64,000 nt of DNA from contig NZ_JAGGKV010000017.1 of assembly GCF_017874035.1 (NCBI RefSeq), positions 1-64,000 of the forward strand, written 5' to 3'. Below are positions 35,347 through 43,357 of the stretch, piece after piece (position 1 is the stretch's first letter; each line of letters opens with the position of its first letter). The position numbers were made by a program, and so were the translations under genes. The DNA comes from Paenibacillus aceris (GTDB lineage: Bacteria; Bacillota; Bacilli; Paenibacillales; NBRC-103111). The notes under the pieces were generated by a model, which had not been told where the DNA came from, made no database searches, and saw only the letters and a list, made by a program, of their open reading frames with translations.

Positions 35347-38022
35347 TCAAGAAATCAACTTCGTCATCTTCGCCTTTTCAGCGACACGCTTCGTATATCC
35401 ACTGAGCGGCTTTTTAAGCGCCAACGCCAACACATAGCACACCAAAATGAACATGCAGAGGCACAGGATATCCTTCAATACGACACCAATCAGCATCCCC
35501 CCCACGGCCTCTCGCAGCAACCCAACTGCATAGGTAAACGGCACGAAGGGATTCAGTTTTTGAAAAAAAGGCAATGCGGTGCTCACCGGGAATGTCCCTC
35601 CCGAGCTGGAGAACTGGAGCACAAGGAAAATAACCGCGATCCCTTTGCCGATATTGCCAAACACAGAAACCAACGTATACGTGATCGTGATGAACACAAC
35701 GCTGATTAACATAGCAAAAATAACAAACCATAACTTATCCACAACATACGTCCCCAAAAGAAAGATATCCCCAATGGTGACTATTAGCGCCTGAAAAAAT
35801 CCCATCGTCAAGAAGATCATCATCCGCCCAAAGTAAATCTGATGCGTCTTGAAAGCACCGTCCAAGTTATCCACATCGACTCTCAACAGAGAGACGAGCA
35901 GCATAGCGCCTACCCATATGGAAAGTGTTGTATAAAAAGGCGACATCGCCGAGCCGTAGTTCGGGATGGGAAATTTTTTGTCCTCTTTGATCAGCACCGG
36001 ATTAGAAAGAAAATCACTCTGCTTCTGAATGTCGTTCTGAAGCAGACGGAGAATTTCCTCAATACTGCCACTTCCTTGGAAATTGCGTATCTGGTCAGCC
36101 GCCCTGTGCACGGCCGCTTCAAATTCCGGCAAATCGCTGCGCACAAGATTTGCCGCCAGATGGACAGCGCTCTCCACTTCAGGGAGCTTCGTTTGGTAGA
36201 GATCCGCCACTTTGCGGATGTCCTCCTCCGCCGCAGGGAGATCATTTCGAATAAAATCCGCAGCGGCATGCAGCTTCTGTTCCACACGCGGCAGGTCATT
36301 GCGGATGAACGGAGCCGCCTCGTTGATGCCTGTCGTGAACGCATCGAGCTTGCTTTGAAGCGTAGACGACGCTTCATGCACTTTCGCCCGGATATCCGGC
36401 AGATCCTTCTGCAAGGTATCCAGCTGCGTTTGGGCAAAATGAATACCATTTTGCGCATCCGTCAAAATTCCTTTTATATTGGGCAGCTGATCTTTCAATG
36501 TTTGTAAAGCGGCCCCTGCATTCTGAGCTATGGACATGATTTGGCCTAGTGCCTTGGTCATATTAGGCACAATCTCCGTATCGTATCTGGCCAGTATATT
36601 TCCTAATGCAGCGCTTGCCTCCTTGGACAACGTATTCAGGTTGTTCACAATGTCCTTCGCCGGCTTCTCGCCGCGCCCGATGGCACTTTGTACCTTACTC
36701 AACGTTTGAATTTGGTTAGCCATATTCGATCGAAGACCCGTTAGCCGGGAAATGGTATCCGTGAACGGACTGCCAGGCAAATACGTATTCAAGCGTGTGA
36801 ACACGTCAATTGTATTATCCAACACTGCTGCGCCGGACGTAAGGCGTTCAGTTAGAAAGGCAATAGCCGCCAGTGCTTTCTGGGGGTCCAGGTTTACATC
36901 CTGCAGGATCCCAGTAAGCTGTGTGACAGCGTCTGCCGTTTGCTGAAGCAGGAGCAGATTTTGCTTCACTACGGGGGTTAGCGTTTGAAAGGCCGCCTCA
37001 TTTTTTTGCAAAAAGCTCGTTAATTGATCGGCAAAAGCTGCCCCCTGCGTCGCAATCTCCTCGATTCTCGGCAGCGTATTCAGCGCGGCGCTTACAATTT
37101 CATCAGCTTTACGCGACTTGTCGATGGCGGTATTCAACACCTCCTCCACTTTGCCGAAGTTCTGGTCCAGCTCTGCGACACGACCTGCAGCCTTCTGAAT
37201 CTCAGGCAGCTTCTGCTGAATGAGCAGCACTTCCTTCGCCACCTCCTGAATCTTCGGCCAGCGCTCTTCAATCTTCAAAACCGTATCCGCCGCGCGGTTA
37301 ATATCGGGGATTTTTTGCTCAAGTTGGACGATCTTCTGCCCCTTTTCTTTGAGTTCAGGCAGCTTCTGTTCGAGCTCCAGCGCTTTATTTCCCATGGACG
37401 CTATCTCCGGTAGCCGCTTCTCCAGCTCCAAAATCTTCCCTTCCATATTGCGAATCGTCGGCAGCTCCTTCTCAAAATCGATGCCGATCTCCTTCATTCG
37501 CGTCAGGATCGAGCTGCTTACCGTTTTAATAAAATTTTCACTGATTTGCTGTGTCACGCTGGAAGCGCCTTTGCTTGTAATTTTGGGCGCTACAGCATTG
37601 ATTTTCTCATTCACGGTATATAGAATTTCCGGCTTTTCCATCGTCCCGTCGACAATACTCGTGATTTTTTTCGAAAAGTCTTCGGGGATAATCAAACTCG
37701 CATAATAATCCCCGCGCTCTACGCCGCGCAGCGCCGTCTGTTCGTCAACAAAGGTCCAACCAAGCGAATGATTGTTTTTCAAATTATCCACAACCTCGTC
37801 TCCGATGTTAATGGCCTTATCCTCAATCTTCGCCCCCTGATCGTTGCTTGTTACCGCAATTTTGATCCCTGATGTATTAGAATAGGGATCCCACATTCCC
37901 TTCAGGTTTATCCAAGCATAAACAGACGGCAGAATGGCAAGCGCGGCCATGAGTAAAAGACCTGTAGGCACCCTCCACAAGTTGATTAGATCCGTCCGAT
38001 AGATGCTGAAAATCTTCTTCAT
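35347..38022 (-). CDS. YhgE/Pip-domain membrane protein with long coiled coil
   Basis: An 891-residue protein. A cytoplasmic start and TM helix (about 18-40) precede the YhgE/Pip N-terminal domain (about 40-200), then a central helical region of about 450 residues. That region is built from repeats such as ELEQKLPELKEKGQKIVQLEQ (about 230-320) and LHAAADFIRNDLPAAEEDIRK (about 580-670). Five TM helices make up the last 230 residues. Relatives include YueB (phage SPP1 receptor, type VII secretion) and Pip. The ATG at 38022 follows AGGTGGGG; 49 extra upstream codons lack a ribosome site. No ESX genes are nearby. Confidence 0.88.
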   Translation of the reverse strand: MKKIFSIYRTDLINLWRVPTGLLLMAALAILPSVYAWINLKGMWDPYSNTSGIKIAVTSNDQGAKIEDKAINIGDEVVDNLKNNHSLGWTFVDEQTALRGVERGDYYASLIIPEDFSKKITSIVDGTMEKPEILYTVNEKINAVAPKITSKGASSVTQQISENFIKTVSSSILTRMKEIGIDFEKELPTIRNMEGKILELEKRLPEIASMGNKALELEQKLPELKEKGQKIVQLEQKIPDINRAADTVLKIEERWPKIQEVAKEVLLIQQKLPEIQKAAGRVAELDQNFGKVEEVLNTAIDKSRKADEIVSAALNTLPRIEEIATQGAAFADQLTSFLQKNEAAFQTLTPVVKQNLLLLQQTADAVTQLTGILQDVNLDPQKALAAIAFLTERLTSGAAVLDNTIDVFTRLNTYLPGSPFTDTISRLTGLRSNMANQIQTLSKVQSAIGRGEKPAKDIVNNLNTLSKEASAALGNILARYDTEIVPNMTKALGQIMSIAQNAGAALQTLKDQLPNIKGILTDAQNGIHFAQTQLDTLQKDLPDIRAKVHEASSTLQSKLDAFTTGINEAAPFIRNDLPRVEQKLHAAADFIRNDLPAAEEDIRKVADLYQTKLPEVESAVHLAANLVRSDLPEFEAAVHRAADQIRNFQGSGSIEEILRLLQNDIQKQSDFLSNPVLIKEDKKFPIPNYGSAMSPFYTTLSIWVGAMLLVSLLRVDVDNLDGAFKTHQIYFGRMMIFLTMGFFQALIVTIGDIFLLGTYVVDKLWFVIFAMLISVVFITITYTLVSVFGNIGKGIAVIFLVLQFSSSGGTFPVSTALPFFQKLNPFVPFTYAVGLLREAVGGMLIGVVLKDILCLCMFILVCYVLALALKKPLSGYTKRVAEKAKMTKLIS

Positions 38023-38126
38023 CGACGCCCCACCTATCCCTTCACATTTGGTTATTAATGTAACCTGACAGCTTCCATCGCATACAAAATAGTTCCAACC
38101 TCCTATGGACTGAACAGATACTCCCA

Positions 38127-38227
38127 TGTGGATAACCTTATCTGTGGATATGTGCACAATGATCGGCAATCCTTATGCACAGCATCATTTGTGGACATGT
38201 TGATACTGTGGGTAATTTTGTGGATAA
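38127..38227 (+). promoter_or_regulatory. Cluster of DnaA-box-like 9-mers
   Basis: TGTGGATAA (complement of the consensus DnaA box TTATCCACA) is exact at 38127-38135 and 38219-38227. One-mismatch versions are at 38143-38151 (TGTGGATAT), 38173-38181 (TTATGCACA, opposite strand) and 38207-38215 (TGTGGGTAA); a weaker TGTGGACAT is at 38190-38198. Six in 101 bp is far above chance. dnaA and dnaN are not present, so this resembles the DnaA-box clusters that bacilli carry outside oriC. Confidence 0.6.
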
Positions 38228-38535
38228 GTGAGCGAGAGGTGGGAATAGTGCCCGAAAAAGAGGGAGGGCGTGGGGGGAGGTCCGGTGGGATTGCCGTGGA
38301 AAATGAGCTAGGGTGTGAGTTTGAATTGAATGAGGCAGGATCAAGGAAGGAACACGAACTGAACACGAACTGAGCAAGAATGAGAAGGAATGAGGGAGGG
38401 AGGAATGAGCGAGGAATGAGTATGGAATGAGGGAGGAAAAAGTGAGGAAGGAAAATGGGGTACAAGTGGAAAAAGCGAAGAAAAGAGGGTGAGAATGAAG
38501 GAGAAAATGAAGGGAAAAATACGATGCAAAAGAGG
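38228..38535 (+). repeat. Polypurine tract with iterated AATGAG
   Basis: About 310 bp very rich in A and G on the plus strand. It includes five AATGAG units at 38375-38435 spaced 10-16 bp apart and many GAGGGAGG stretches. The opposite strand gives a spurious Ser/Phe/Pro ORF. It abuts the DnaA-box-like cluster and could form triplex or unwind asymmetrically. Confidence 0.65.
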
Positions 38536-38601
38536 GAGGAACGCCGAAGTCTCGGCGCGCGCAGTACCTCTAAGATCTCTAAGCTGCTCAAGCCCGACTT
38601 T

Positions 38602-39042
38602 TCAAACGCGATTTTCAAGCAGGAACTTAAGTCTTTTCAGATCTTTATTGTTCGCCCTTTTCATCATCAAAGCCATAAAAGGAGCAAAAATCATTGAGAA
38701 CCCCGAGGGAATGCCTTTGTTACGCAGTGTCATATGAGTAGCCTGTCCATTCACCGATTCCCATATATACGTGGTTTCCATCGGAAAGGGACCGTCCGCC
38801 GTTTTCATGACAAGCTTACTACCTGGCACGTATTCGGCGATTTGATAAACATAGGAGAGTTCCTTGCCTAAGAACGCTGCCTTAAACGCAATTTTTGAAC
38901 CGAGCTTGAGCGGTTTTGGCGTTTGCCACACTGCCGATTGGATATTTACATACCATTCAGGGGCATGATCCGGGTTCGCCGCATATTCGGAAACTTGATC
39001 GCAAGAACGATTAATCACTATCTCTGTTACAACATCTACCAC
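38602..39042 (-). CDS. SRPBCC-family protein
   Basis: A 146-residue START-like helix-grip protein beginning VVDVVTEIVINRSCDQVSEYAANPDHAPEW, a polyketide-cyclase/dehydrase-type opening. It probably binds a small hydrophobic ligand; no reaction is known. I set the start at GTG 39042, with AAGGAGG 9 nt upstream; a longer frame adds 15 unsupported residues. It is the last gene of the arsR-SRPBCC operon, 62 nt after the previous one. Confidence 0.82.
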   Translation of the reverse strand: MVDVVTEIVINRSCDQVSEYAANPDHAPEWYVNIQSAVWQTPKPLKLGSKIAFKAAFLGKELSYVYQIAEYVPGSKLVMKTADGPFPMETTYIWESVNGQATHMTLRNKGIPSGFSMIFAPFMALMMKRANNKDLKRLKFLLENRV

Positions 39043-39104
39043 CTTCGAATGCCTCCTTGAAAAATATGAAAAGCGCGCATGAATCACGCGCGCCGCTAAG
39101 ATGA

Positions 39105-39503
39105 TTAAGCTAATAGCTTCTTGATAGGCTCCCAGTAATTAGCATGCCAACCGGTTGCAAGGTGATCGCCTTGACCTTCTGGGAAACCCGTATGATCGAA
39201 TAACAGCAGAGTTTCGGAGCCCTGCTCTTTGAGCTCGAATTTAGCAACGGAGTAAAAACCCTCTTCCCAATTAGCAGGACGCCATGCTTGTACAACGCGC
39301 TTGTTCGGGACAAGCTCAATATTGCGTCCCACGATCATACCTCCAAAACAAGAGAACGCGCCGCCTTCTACTGCATGAATATCCGTCGGAGCGCCTCCTG
39401 TGGCCTTGCTGAAAAGCTCACTGCTGATCAAAACTTCATAAACACGCTCAGGGCTAGCCATAAAAGTAACTTCTTGATGGATTGTATTAGACAACCTAAG
39501 CAC
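39105..39503 (-). CDS. SRPBCC/AHSA1-family protein
   Basis: A protein of about 132 residues with the AHSA1 pattern TIHQEVTFMASPERVYEVLI at the start and WRPANWEEGFYSVAKFEL and FPEGQGDHLATGWHANYWEPIKKLL later. Its start overlaps the stop of the 59-residue gene, so translation is coupled; TTG 39506, GTG 39503 and TTG 39494 are all possible, and I take GTG as the compromise. The role is probably ligand binding; unknown. Confidence 0.82.
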   Translation of the reverse strand: MLRLSNTIHQEVTFMASPERVYEVLISSELFSKATGGAPTDIHAVEGGAFSCFGGMIVGRNIELVPNKRVVQAWRPANWEEGFYSVAKFELKEQGSETLLLFDHTGFPEGQGDHLATGWHANYWEPIKKLLA

Positions 39504-39675
39504 CAACCTTTAACTGCTCATCCTTATTCATTAGCCACTGCTCGAGCATCTCAACTGACATGCTTTTCAGCATCTCGCTATGATCCTGAATGGCGTGGTG
39601 CCACATGGTAGCCTCTACTTTATATTTATTTTCATCCGTTACGTTAAACCCGCAATTGCAAGATAGTGTTTTCAT
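39496..39675 (-). CDS. 59-residue DUF1059-like small protein
   Basis: An ATG at 39675, with AAAGGAG 10 nt upstream, opens a 59-residue frame starting MKTLSCNCGFNVTDENKYKV and ending in a TAG at 39496-39498. The MKTLSC start, the second Cys, the central HH..H and the conserved size of about 57 residues fit DUF1059. It lies between two SRPBCC genes, 44 nt after the first and overlapping the second. Probably a small metal-binding or structural partner; function unknown. Confidence 0.8.
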   Translation of the reverse strand: MKTLSCNCGFNVTDENKYKVEATMWHHAIQDHSEMLKSMSVEMLEQWLMNKDEQLKVGA

Positions 39676-39719
39676 TTGATTTAGGCTCCTTTAATAATAA
39701 TCAGCATGATGGAATGAAA

Positions 39720-40178
39720 TTAATGCATGGCCTTTTCAGACCACGGGTCGATACCCGGATCTTGGCCCTGCGCCACCATTTGAATACGAGGCATATAATG
39801 CGACCAACCTTGAATGTGGGAGGCAACCTCTGTCCCAGGCAAGTTATAGTGAGTTAGCACCAAGAGAGTGCCGTTATCTTTAGGAGTCAACTTAAACTCC
39901 ACGGTACTGGAGCCGGGAGGGACAACCTTGGATCGCTCCCATCCCCATGTCATAACAATTTTCTCGTTAGGAATAATCTCCTTGTACTCGCCCATCGCAA
40001 TATCGCTGCCGTTCACATCGATGCGGTATTTCCCTCCAAGACTTGGATCGAGCAGGACGTGTCGCCCCATCCAACGAACTAATTTATCCGGATCTGTAAA
40101 AAATGAGAACAAAGTCTCCGGACGGCATTCGATAAAAATTTCCTTCTTAATCGTTTCATTGCTGCTTACTGTTTCCAT
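39720..40178 (-). CDS. SRPBCC/AHSA1-family protein paired with ArsR
   Basis: A 152-residue protein with TIKKEIFIECRPETLFSFFTDPDKLVRWMG and SLGGKYRIDVNG, the classic AHSA1 N-terminal half. The second half contains WGWERSKVVPPGSSTVEF. It overlaps the arsR gene by 23 nt. ArsR-SRPBCC pairs of this type are common, and the partner is thought to bind the inducing ligand or act on it; evidence is indirect. Confidence 0.85.
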   Translation of the reverse strand: METVSSNETIKKEIFIECRPETLFSFFTDPDKLVRWMGRHVLLDPSLGGKYRIDVNGSDIAMGEYKEIIPNEKIVMTWGWERSKVVPPGSSTVEFKLTPKDNGTLLVLTHYNLPGTEVASHIQGWSHYMPRIQMVAQGQDPGIDPWSEKAMH

Positions 40179-40485
40179 GATTTCTCCTCTCTTCCTCTTC
40201 CGCAGCTTCTTTCAGGCGCAATAAACTGTCATCCCAGAAGCTTTCGATATATTGCATCAATTCAGCGAAACCTTCCCTCCTAATCCCATAGAATCGTTTG
40301 GTGCCTGCCCGTCGAACCACAACGAGTCCGGCTTCCTCAAGAACTTTAAGATGCTGCGAAATAGCCGGTGCTGAAATGTCAAAATGCGAAGCAATGGCGC
40401 TAGAGGTCAGCTCCCCATCACGGACGAGACGTAAAATATCCCGGCGCCTTGGTTCCGTTATCGCTTGAATGGCTTTATCGATCAT
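40156..40485 (-). CDS. ArsR-family transcriptional regulator
   Basis: A 109-residue winged-helix repressor: IDKAIQAITEPRRRDILRLV, then SSAIASHFDISAPAISQHLKVLEEAGLVVVRRAGTKRFYGI. No Cys pair for arsenic or metal sensing is present, so it belongs with the non-metal SdpR-like group. It leads the operon with SRPBCC, the 59-residue protein and two more SRPBCC genes. Two palindromes at 40502-40531 just upstream are its likely operators. Confidence 0.9.
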   Translation of the reverse strand: MIDKAIQAITEPRRRDILRLVRDGELTSSAIASHFDISAPAISQHLKVLEEAGLVVVRRAGTKRFYGIRREGFAELMQYIESFWDDSLLRLKEAAEEEERRNHGNSKQQ

Positions 40486-40501
40486 GACGTTAATTTAGCA
40501 T

Positions 40502-40531
40502 ACACTTAATTAAGTGTCAACTTAATTAAGT
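40502..40531. promoter_or_regulatory. Paired palindromic operators of the ArsR operon
   Basis: ACACTTAATTAAGTGT (40502-40517) is a perfect 16-bp palindrome, followed after 2 bp by ACTTAATTAAGT (40520-40531). The centres are about 16 bp apart and 25-40 bp upstream of the arsR start, suited to cooperative autorepression. Confidence 0.75.
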
Positions 40532-40698
40532 GTGTAAACCCATACTTCCTGCAAAATAAGACTACAGATCGTTCATCGTCCGCACAAAATCCGAGCTCAT
40601 TAACAAACAATAAATACATATAAAACCTGATCTCTTCGATCAGGCTTCCCTTGTGTGTTATTCTGTACAAGTATAGAAAAACTAAAAGGAGCCATGAC

Positions 40699-41106
40699 AT
40701 GTCCTCTGAGCTAGGCACGAAAGAAAACCCTTGGAAATTAAAGACGCCGCCTCAAACTTCGGAATACGAAATGTTTCAAACTGAAAAAGATGGCAAAGCC
40801 ATTCTTGTTTGCACCGTAGGCAAAACAATTTTGCATTATGACTACCGCTGCATTGAAGATTTACACGCTATGCTCAAGCAGCACGGGGATTGGATGGAGC
40901 TCGGCAGCGCCGATGAGCAAAAGCCAGCCAAAGAAGGTACCGTCGAAGCTTGGGGACGGTCTTCCGAAAATCCAGTCGGCGGCTGGTACGGCTTGAAAAA
41001 AGGGTTCCGCGGCCGTCTTGGCATGTACATCCCGCCGCTGCTAGAAGTATTAGGGCTTGCAGAGGTCGAGCACAATCCAAGGAACAACCGCATGCGTGCA
41101 ATATAA
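40699..41106 (+). CDS. DUF6855-like small cytoplasmic protein
   Basis: A 135-residue soluble protein: LGTKENPWKLKTPPQTSEYEM, then LHAMLKQHGDWMELGSADEQ, KEGTVEAWGRS and NPVGGWYGLKKGFRGRLGMY. This compact family is found in many bacteria, with no known function; the family number is from memory. The ATG at 40699 follows AAAGGAG by about 7 nt, so I reject the 16-codon extension. It is divergent from the ArsR operon and ends at a hairpin. Confidence 0.75.
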   Translation: MSSELGTKENPWKLKTPPQTSEYEMFQTEKDGKAILVCTVGKTILHYDYRCIEDLHAMLKQHGDWMELGSADEQKPAKEGTVEAWGRSSENPVGGWYGLKKGFRGRLGMYIPPLLEVLGLAEVEHNPRNNRMRAI

Positions 41107-41134
41107 TAGGAGTGACTCGCATTAACGCATAAAT

Positions 41135-41167
41135 ACAGCCCTATTGCCAACTTGGCAGTAGGGCTGT
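41135..41167 (+). terminator. Terminator after the DUF6855-like gene
   Basis: ACAGCCCTATTGCCA-ACT-TGGCAGTAGGGCTGT is a stem of about 15 bp with one mismatch, 28 nt past the stop. Confidence 0.75.
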
Positions 41168-41222
41168 TTGTGATTCCCCCTGCCATACGACGAGGGAAAA
41201 ATAGTGAATGTGTACAGCGAGC

Positions 41223-41350
41223 TTAAGAAACGGTCAACTTGGAGACGACTCCCGAAATCCGCCGCTCACGGGTTTCTTGCGTTTTGGCATCCTCGACCTG
41301 GCGCGATCGATGAGACTTCATCCGAGTAACCGGAAAAACTCCAGTTATTT
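41223..41350 (-). pseudogene. C-terminal remnant of a YdeI/OmpD-associated family gene
   Basis: The minus-strand frame reads ...TGVFPVTRMKSHRSRQ, then VEDAKTQETRERRISGVV and SKLTVS to a TAA at 41223-41225. The SHR..V.DAK..ETRERRI pattern is the conserved C-terminal end of YdeI-like proteins of about 190 residues. The frame is closed by a stop just upstream and nothing resembling the rest of the gene is present, so this is a decayed fragment. Confidence 0.6.
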
Positions 41351-41499
41351 TGCACTAGTAAGTGCGAATCGGCCGATTTAACGGAAGAATTTCCAATTAA
41401 CGTTTCTTGGAGCGACGATATACTGAAAGTAGCTGAGTCTTTCCAGCTAATTGGCCCTACGATTGGCGGCGTGGTTGCTATGGCGGGGGCGATCGCCCA

Positions 41500-43341
41500 T
41501 CACTCTGCCGCCAGCGGCACCACTTGGCGCCAGCCGCCAAGCGCCGTCACATCTTCCGCGCCCGCGGCCGCGTAAGCTTCGCAAACAAAGCCCGGGACCT
41601 CCGAACCGTCCCGGAGCTCGACCCTCCCGATCCCCAGCGGAGCCGGGATCGCGGCTGTAAAGCCGCCGAATGCCTCCAGCGGCATTTCCCAAACCTCCAG
41701 GGCGATCGCTGCGCCGCCCTGGGCCCGCTTCACGAGCCCCGGCTTCGCCGGCGTGGTCGGCAGCTTCACGAGGCTGTACTTCGCCGCGGTTTCATCCTCA
41801 CGGATGAACCGCGCTCCACAGCCTAGCATCTGCTTCTCCAGCGGGTAGCCGCGCATGTGCAAGCCGCAGACCGCGATGAGCGTCGTCGCCTGTGCTCCCG
41901 CTGCACTTGCTCCGGCATCGGCGGTCACCGATGCACCCTCGCTCGCGCTGGCAGCCTCGCTTGCTGCGCCCTCCAAGATCAGCTCGGCTGCGCCGCAGAT
42001 CAAACTCTCCTCTTCGGCCACCCCGAAGAGGGTGATGCCAAAAGGCGTGCGCGGAGCCGCATCGCCTGCAGGCACGGCAACCCCGCACAAATCCAGCAAG
42101 TTGCAATGATTCGTGTAGCGGCCCATCTCCCGATTCGTTGCAATCGGGTCGGCCAGCACCTGCTCACGGGTCCATGCGCCTCCGCAGGTTGGCATAACAA
42201 GTACCGCGCCTTGCAGCAGCTTACGAGCTTCCAGCTTGATATGCTGCAGTTTGTGCATCGCATGGAATACGGAAGCCGCATCGTAATCGGCCGCAGAGCC
42301 GGAACGGAGAATTTGCTCCGTTACCGGGTAGGCGATCCCCGGATTCGCTTCGATAAAGCCGCCCAGAGCCGCCCAACGCTCAGCGACCCAAGGCCCCTCG
42401 TATAGAATCGCTGCCGCTTGTGAGAACATCGTGATATCCACATAGGCGATAGGTAGATTGATCCCTTTTAATTGTTCCACGATTCTCTCCCATGCCGCTT
42501 CATACTCGGCGGCATAAGGACCGTAGAACCCGAGCGGACCTTCCGGCAGCAGCAGGGTATGCGGAAGGCGGGACGCCCCTCTGCTCACGCTGCGCGACCA
42601 CGGGTCGTCCTCGTGAAGACCGCGAACCACGCCGTCTACGGCGAGCGTGTCCTCCAAGCTGTGCGCAAAGACGGTTACACAGTCTAAACTCGCACAGGCA
42701 GGCACGACCCCTTTGGTTGGCCAGGCGCCGAGACTCGGCTTATAGCCAACCAATCGGTTTAGAGCGGCTGGCACGCGGCCCGAGCCTGCTGTGTCTGTAC
42801 CAAGCGAGAACGCCGCTTGGCCGCGGGCCACAGCGACGGCGGAGCCCGAGCTCGAGCCGCCGCTGATCAGTTCCGGGCGCAGCGCGTTATGCGCGTCGCC
42901 ATAAGGGCTTCTTGCGCCAACAAGTCCCGTCGCGAACTGGTCCAAATTCGTTTTGCCGACCGGAATCGCTCCTGCGGCAATCAATCTTTCCACCACGCCC
43001 GCGTGCTCCGCCGGAGTATAAGCATACTCCGCGCAGCCTGCCGTTGTCGGCACTCCGGCGAGATCAATGTTATCCTTGATTGCGAACGGGATCCCCCACA
43101 GCGGCGCATCTGCCGGATACACCCCAGCCAACGCCTCCAAATAGGGCTGAATGAGCGCCATAGAAGGCGGCGTAATCCAAATATTCATTTCCGCGTCGTC
43201 TGCTGCGCGCTGCACAATGGCCGAGATGACCTCTCGCGGCGTCAATTCGCCGTTCTTGTATTTCTCCTGCAGCCAAGAGATCGTAAGTTCCAACGGGAGC
43301 TGGATATGGACTGTGTTTCCCACTTTTTCGGCTTTTGTCAT
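41500..43341 (-). CDS. atzF: Allophanate hydrolase
   Basis: A 613-residue amidase-signature enzyme that splits allophanate to two ammonia and two CO2. The triad is visible: Lys89 (FAIKDN), the cis-Ser in SGGSSSGSA (about 163-165) and nucleophile Ser187 in GTDTAGSGR. A C-terminal domain (about 500-613) as in AtzF follows an Ala/Ser-rich linker (about 465-500) that looks expanded. ATG with AAGGAGAGG upstream. It lies 16 nt after the carboxylase gene, last of the guanidine operon. Confidence 0.93.
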   Translation of the reverse strand: MTKAEKVGNTVHIQLPLELTISWLQEKYKNGELTPREVISAIVQRAADDAEMNIWITPPSMALIQPYLEALAGVYPADAPLWGIPFAIKDNIDLAGVPTTAGCAEYAYTPAEHAGVVERLIAAGAIPVGKTNLDQFATGLVGARSPYGDAHNALRPELISGGSSSGSAVAVARGQAAFSLGTDTAGSGRVPAALNRLVGYKPSLGAWPTKGVVPACASLDCVTVFAHSLEDTLAVDGVVRGLHEDDPWSRSVSRGASRLPHTLLLPEGPLGFYGPYAAEYEAAWERIVEQLKGINLPIAYVDITMFSQAAAILYEGPWVAERWAALGGFIEANPGIAYPVTEQILRSGSAADYDAASVFHAMHKLQHIKLEARKLLQGAVLVMPTCGGAWTREQVLADPIATNREMGRYTNHCNLLDLCGVAVPAGDAAPRTPFGITLFGVAEEESLICGAAELILEGAASEAASASEGASVTADAGASAAGAQATTLIAVCGLHMRGYPLEKQMLGCGARFIREDETAAKYSLVKLPTTPAKPGLVKRAQGGAAIALEVWEMPLEAFGGFTAAIPAPLGIGRVELRDGSEVPGFVCEAYAAAGAEDVTALGGWRQVVPLAAE

Positions 43342-43357
43342 CTACGAACACCTCTCC

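Larger units (their letters stand above)
38023..38601. other. Intergenic interval: DnaA-box-like cluster and polypurine tract
   Basis: About 580 bp upstream of the YhgE gene with no credible gene. The part nearest YhgE (38023-38120) should hold its promoter. Next come six TGTGGATAA-like 9-mers and then about 310 bp of almost pure purine on the plus strand. Confidence 0.7.

Noticed and set aside
38127..38227. Chromosomal origin oriC
   Set aside because: No dnaA, dnaN, rpmH or recF neighbours and no typical AT-rich unwinding region; an isolated DnaA-box cluster is the safer reading.
38103..38618. Minus-strand 171-residue ORF rich in Ser, Phe and Pro
   Set aside because: It is the complement of the polypurine tract, has no ribosome site and low-complexity composition; it spans the DnaA-box-like cluster.
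41857..42405. Plus-strand 182-residue ORF
   Set aside because: Antisense to allophanate hydrolase in its GC-rich Ala/Ser linker, where stop codons are rare in all frames.
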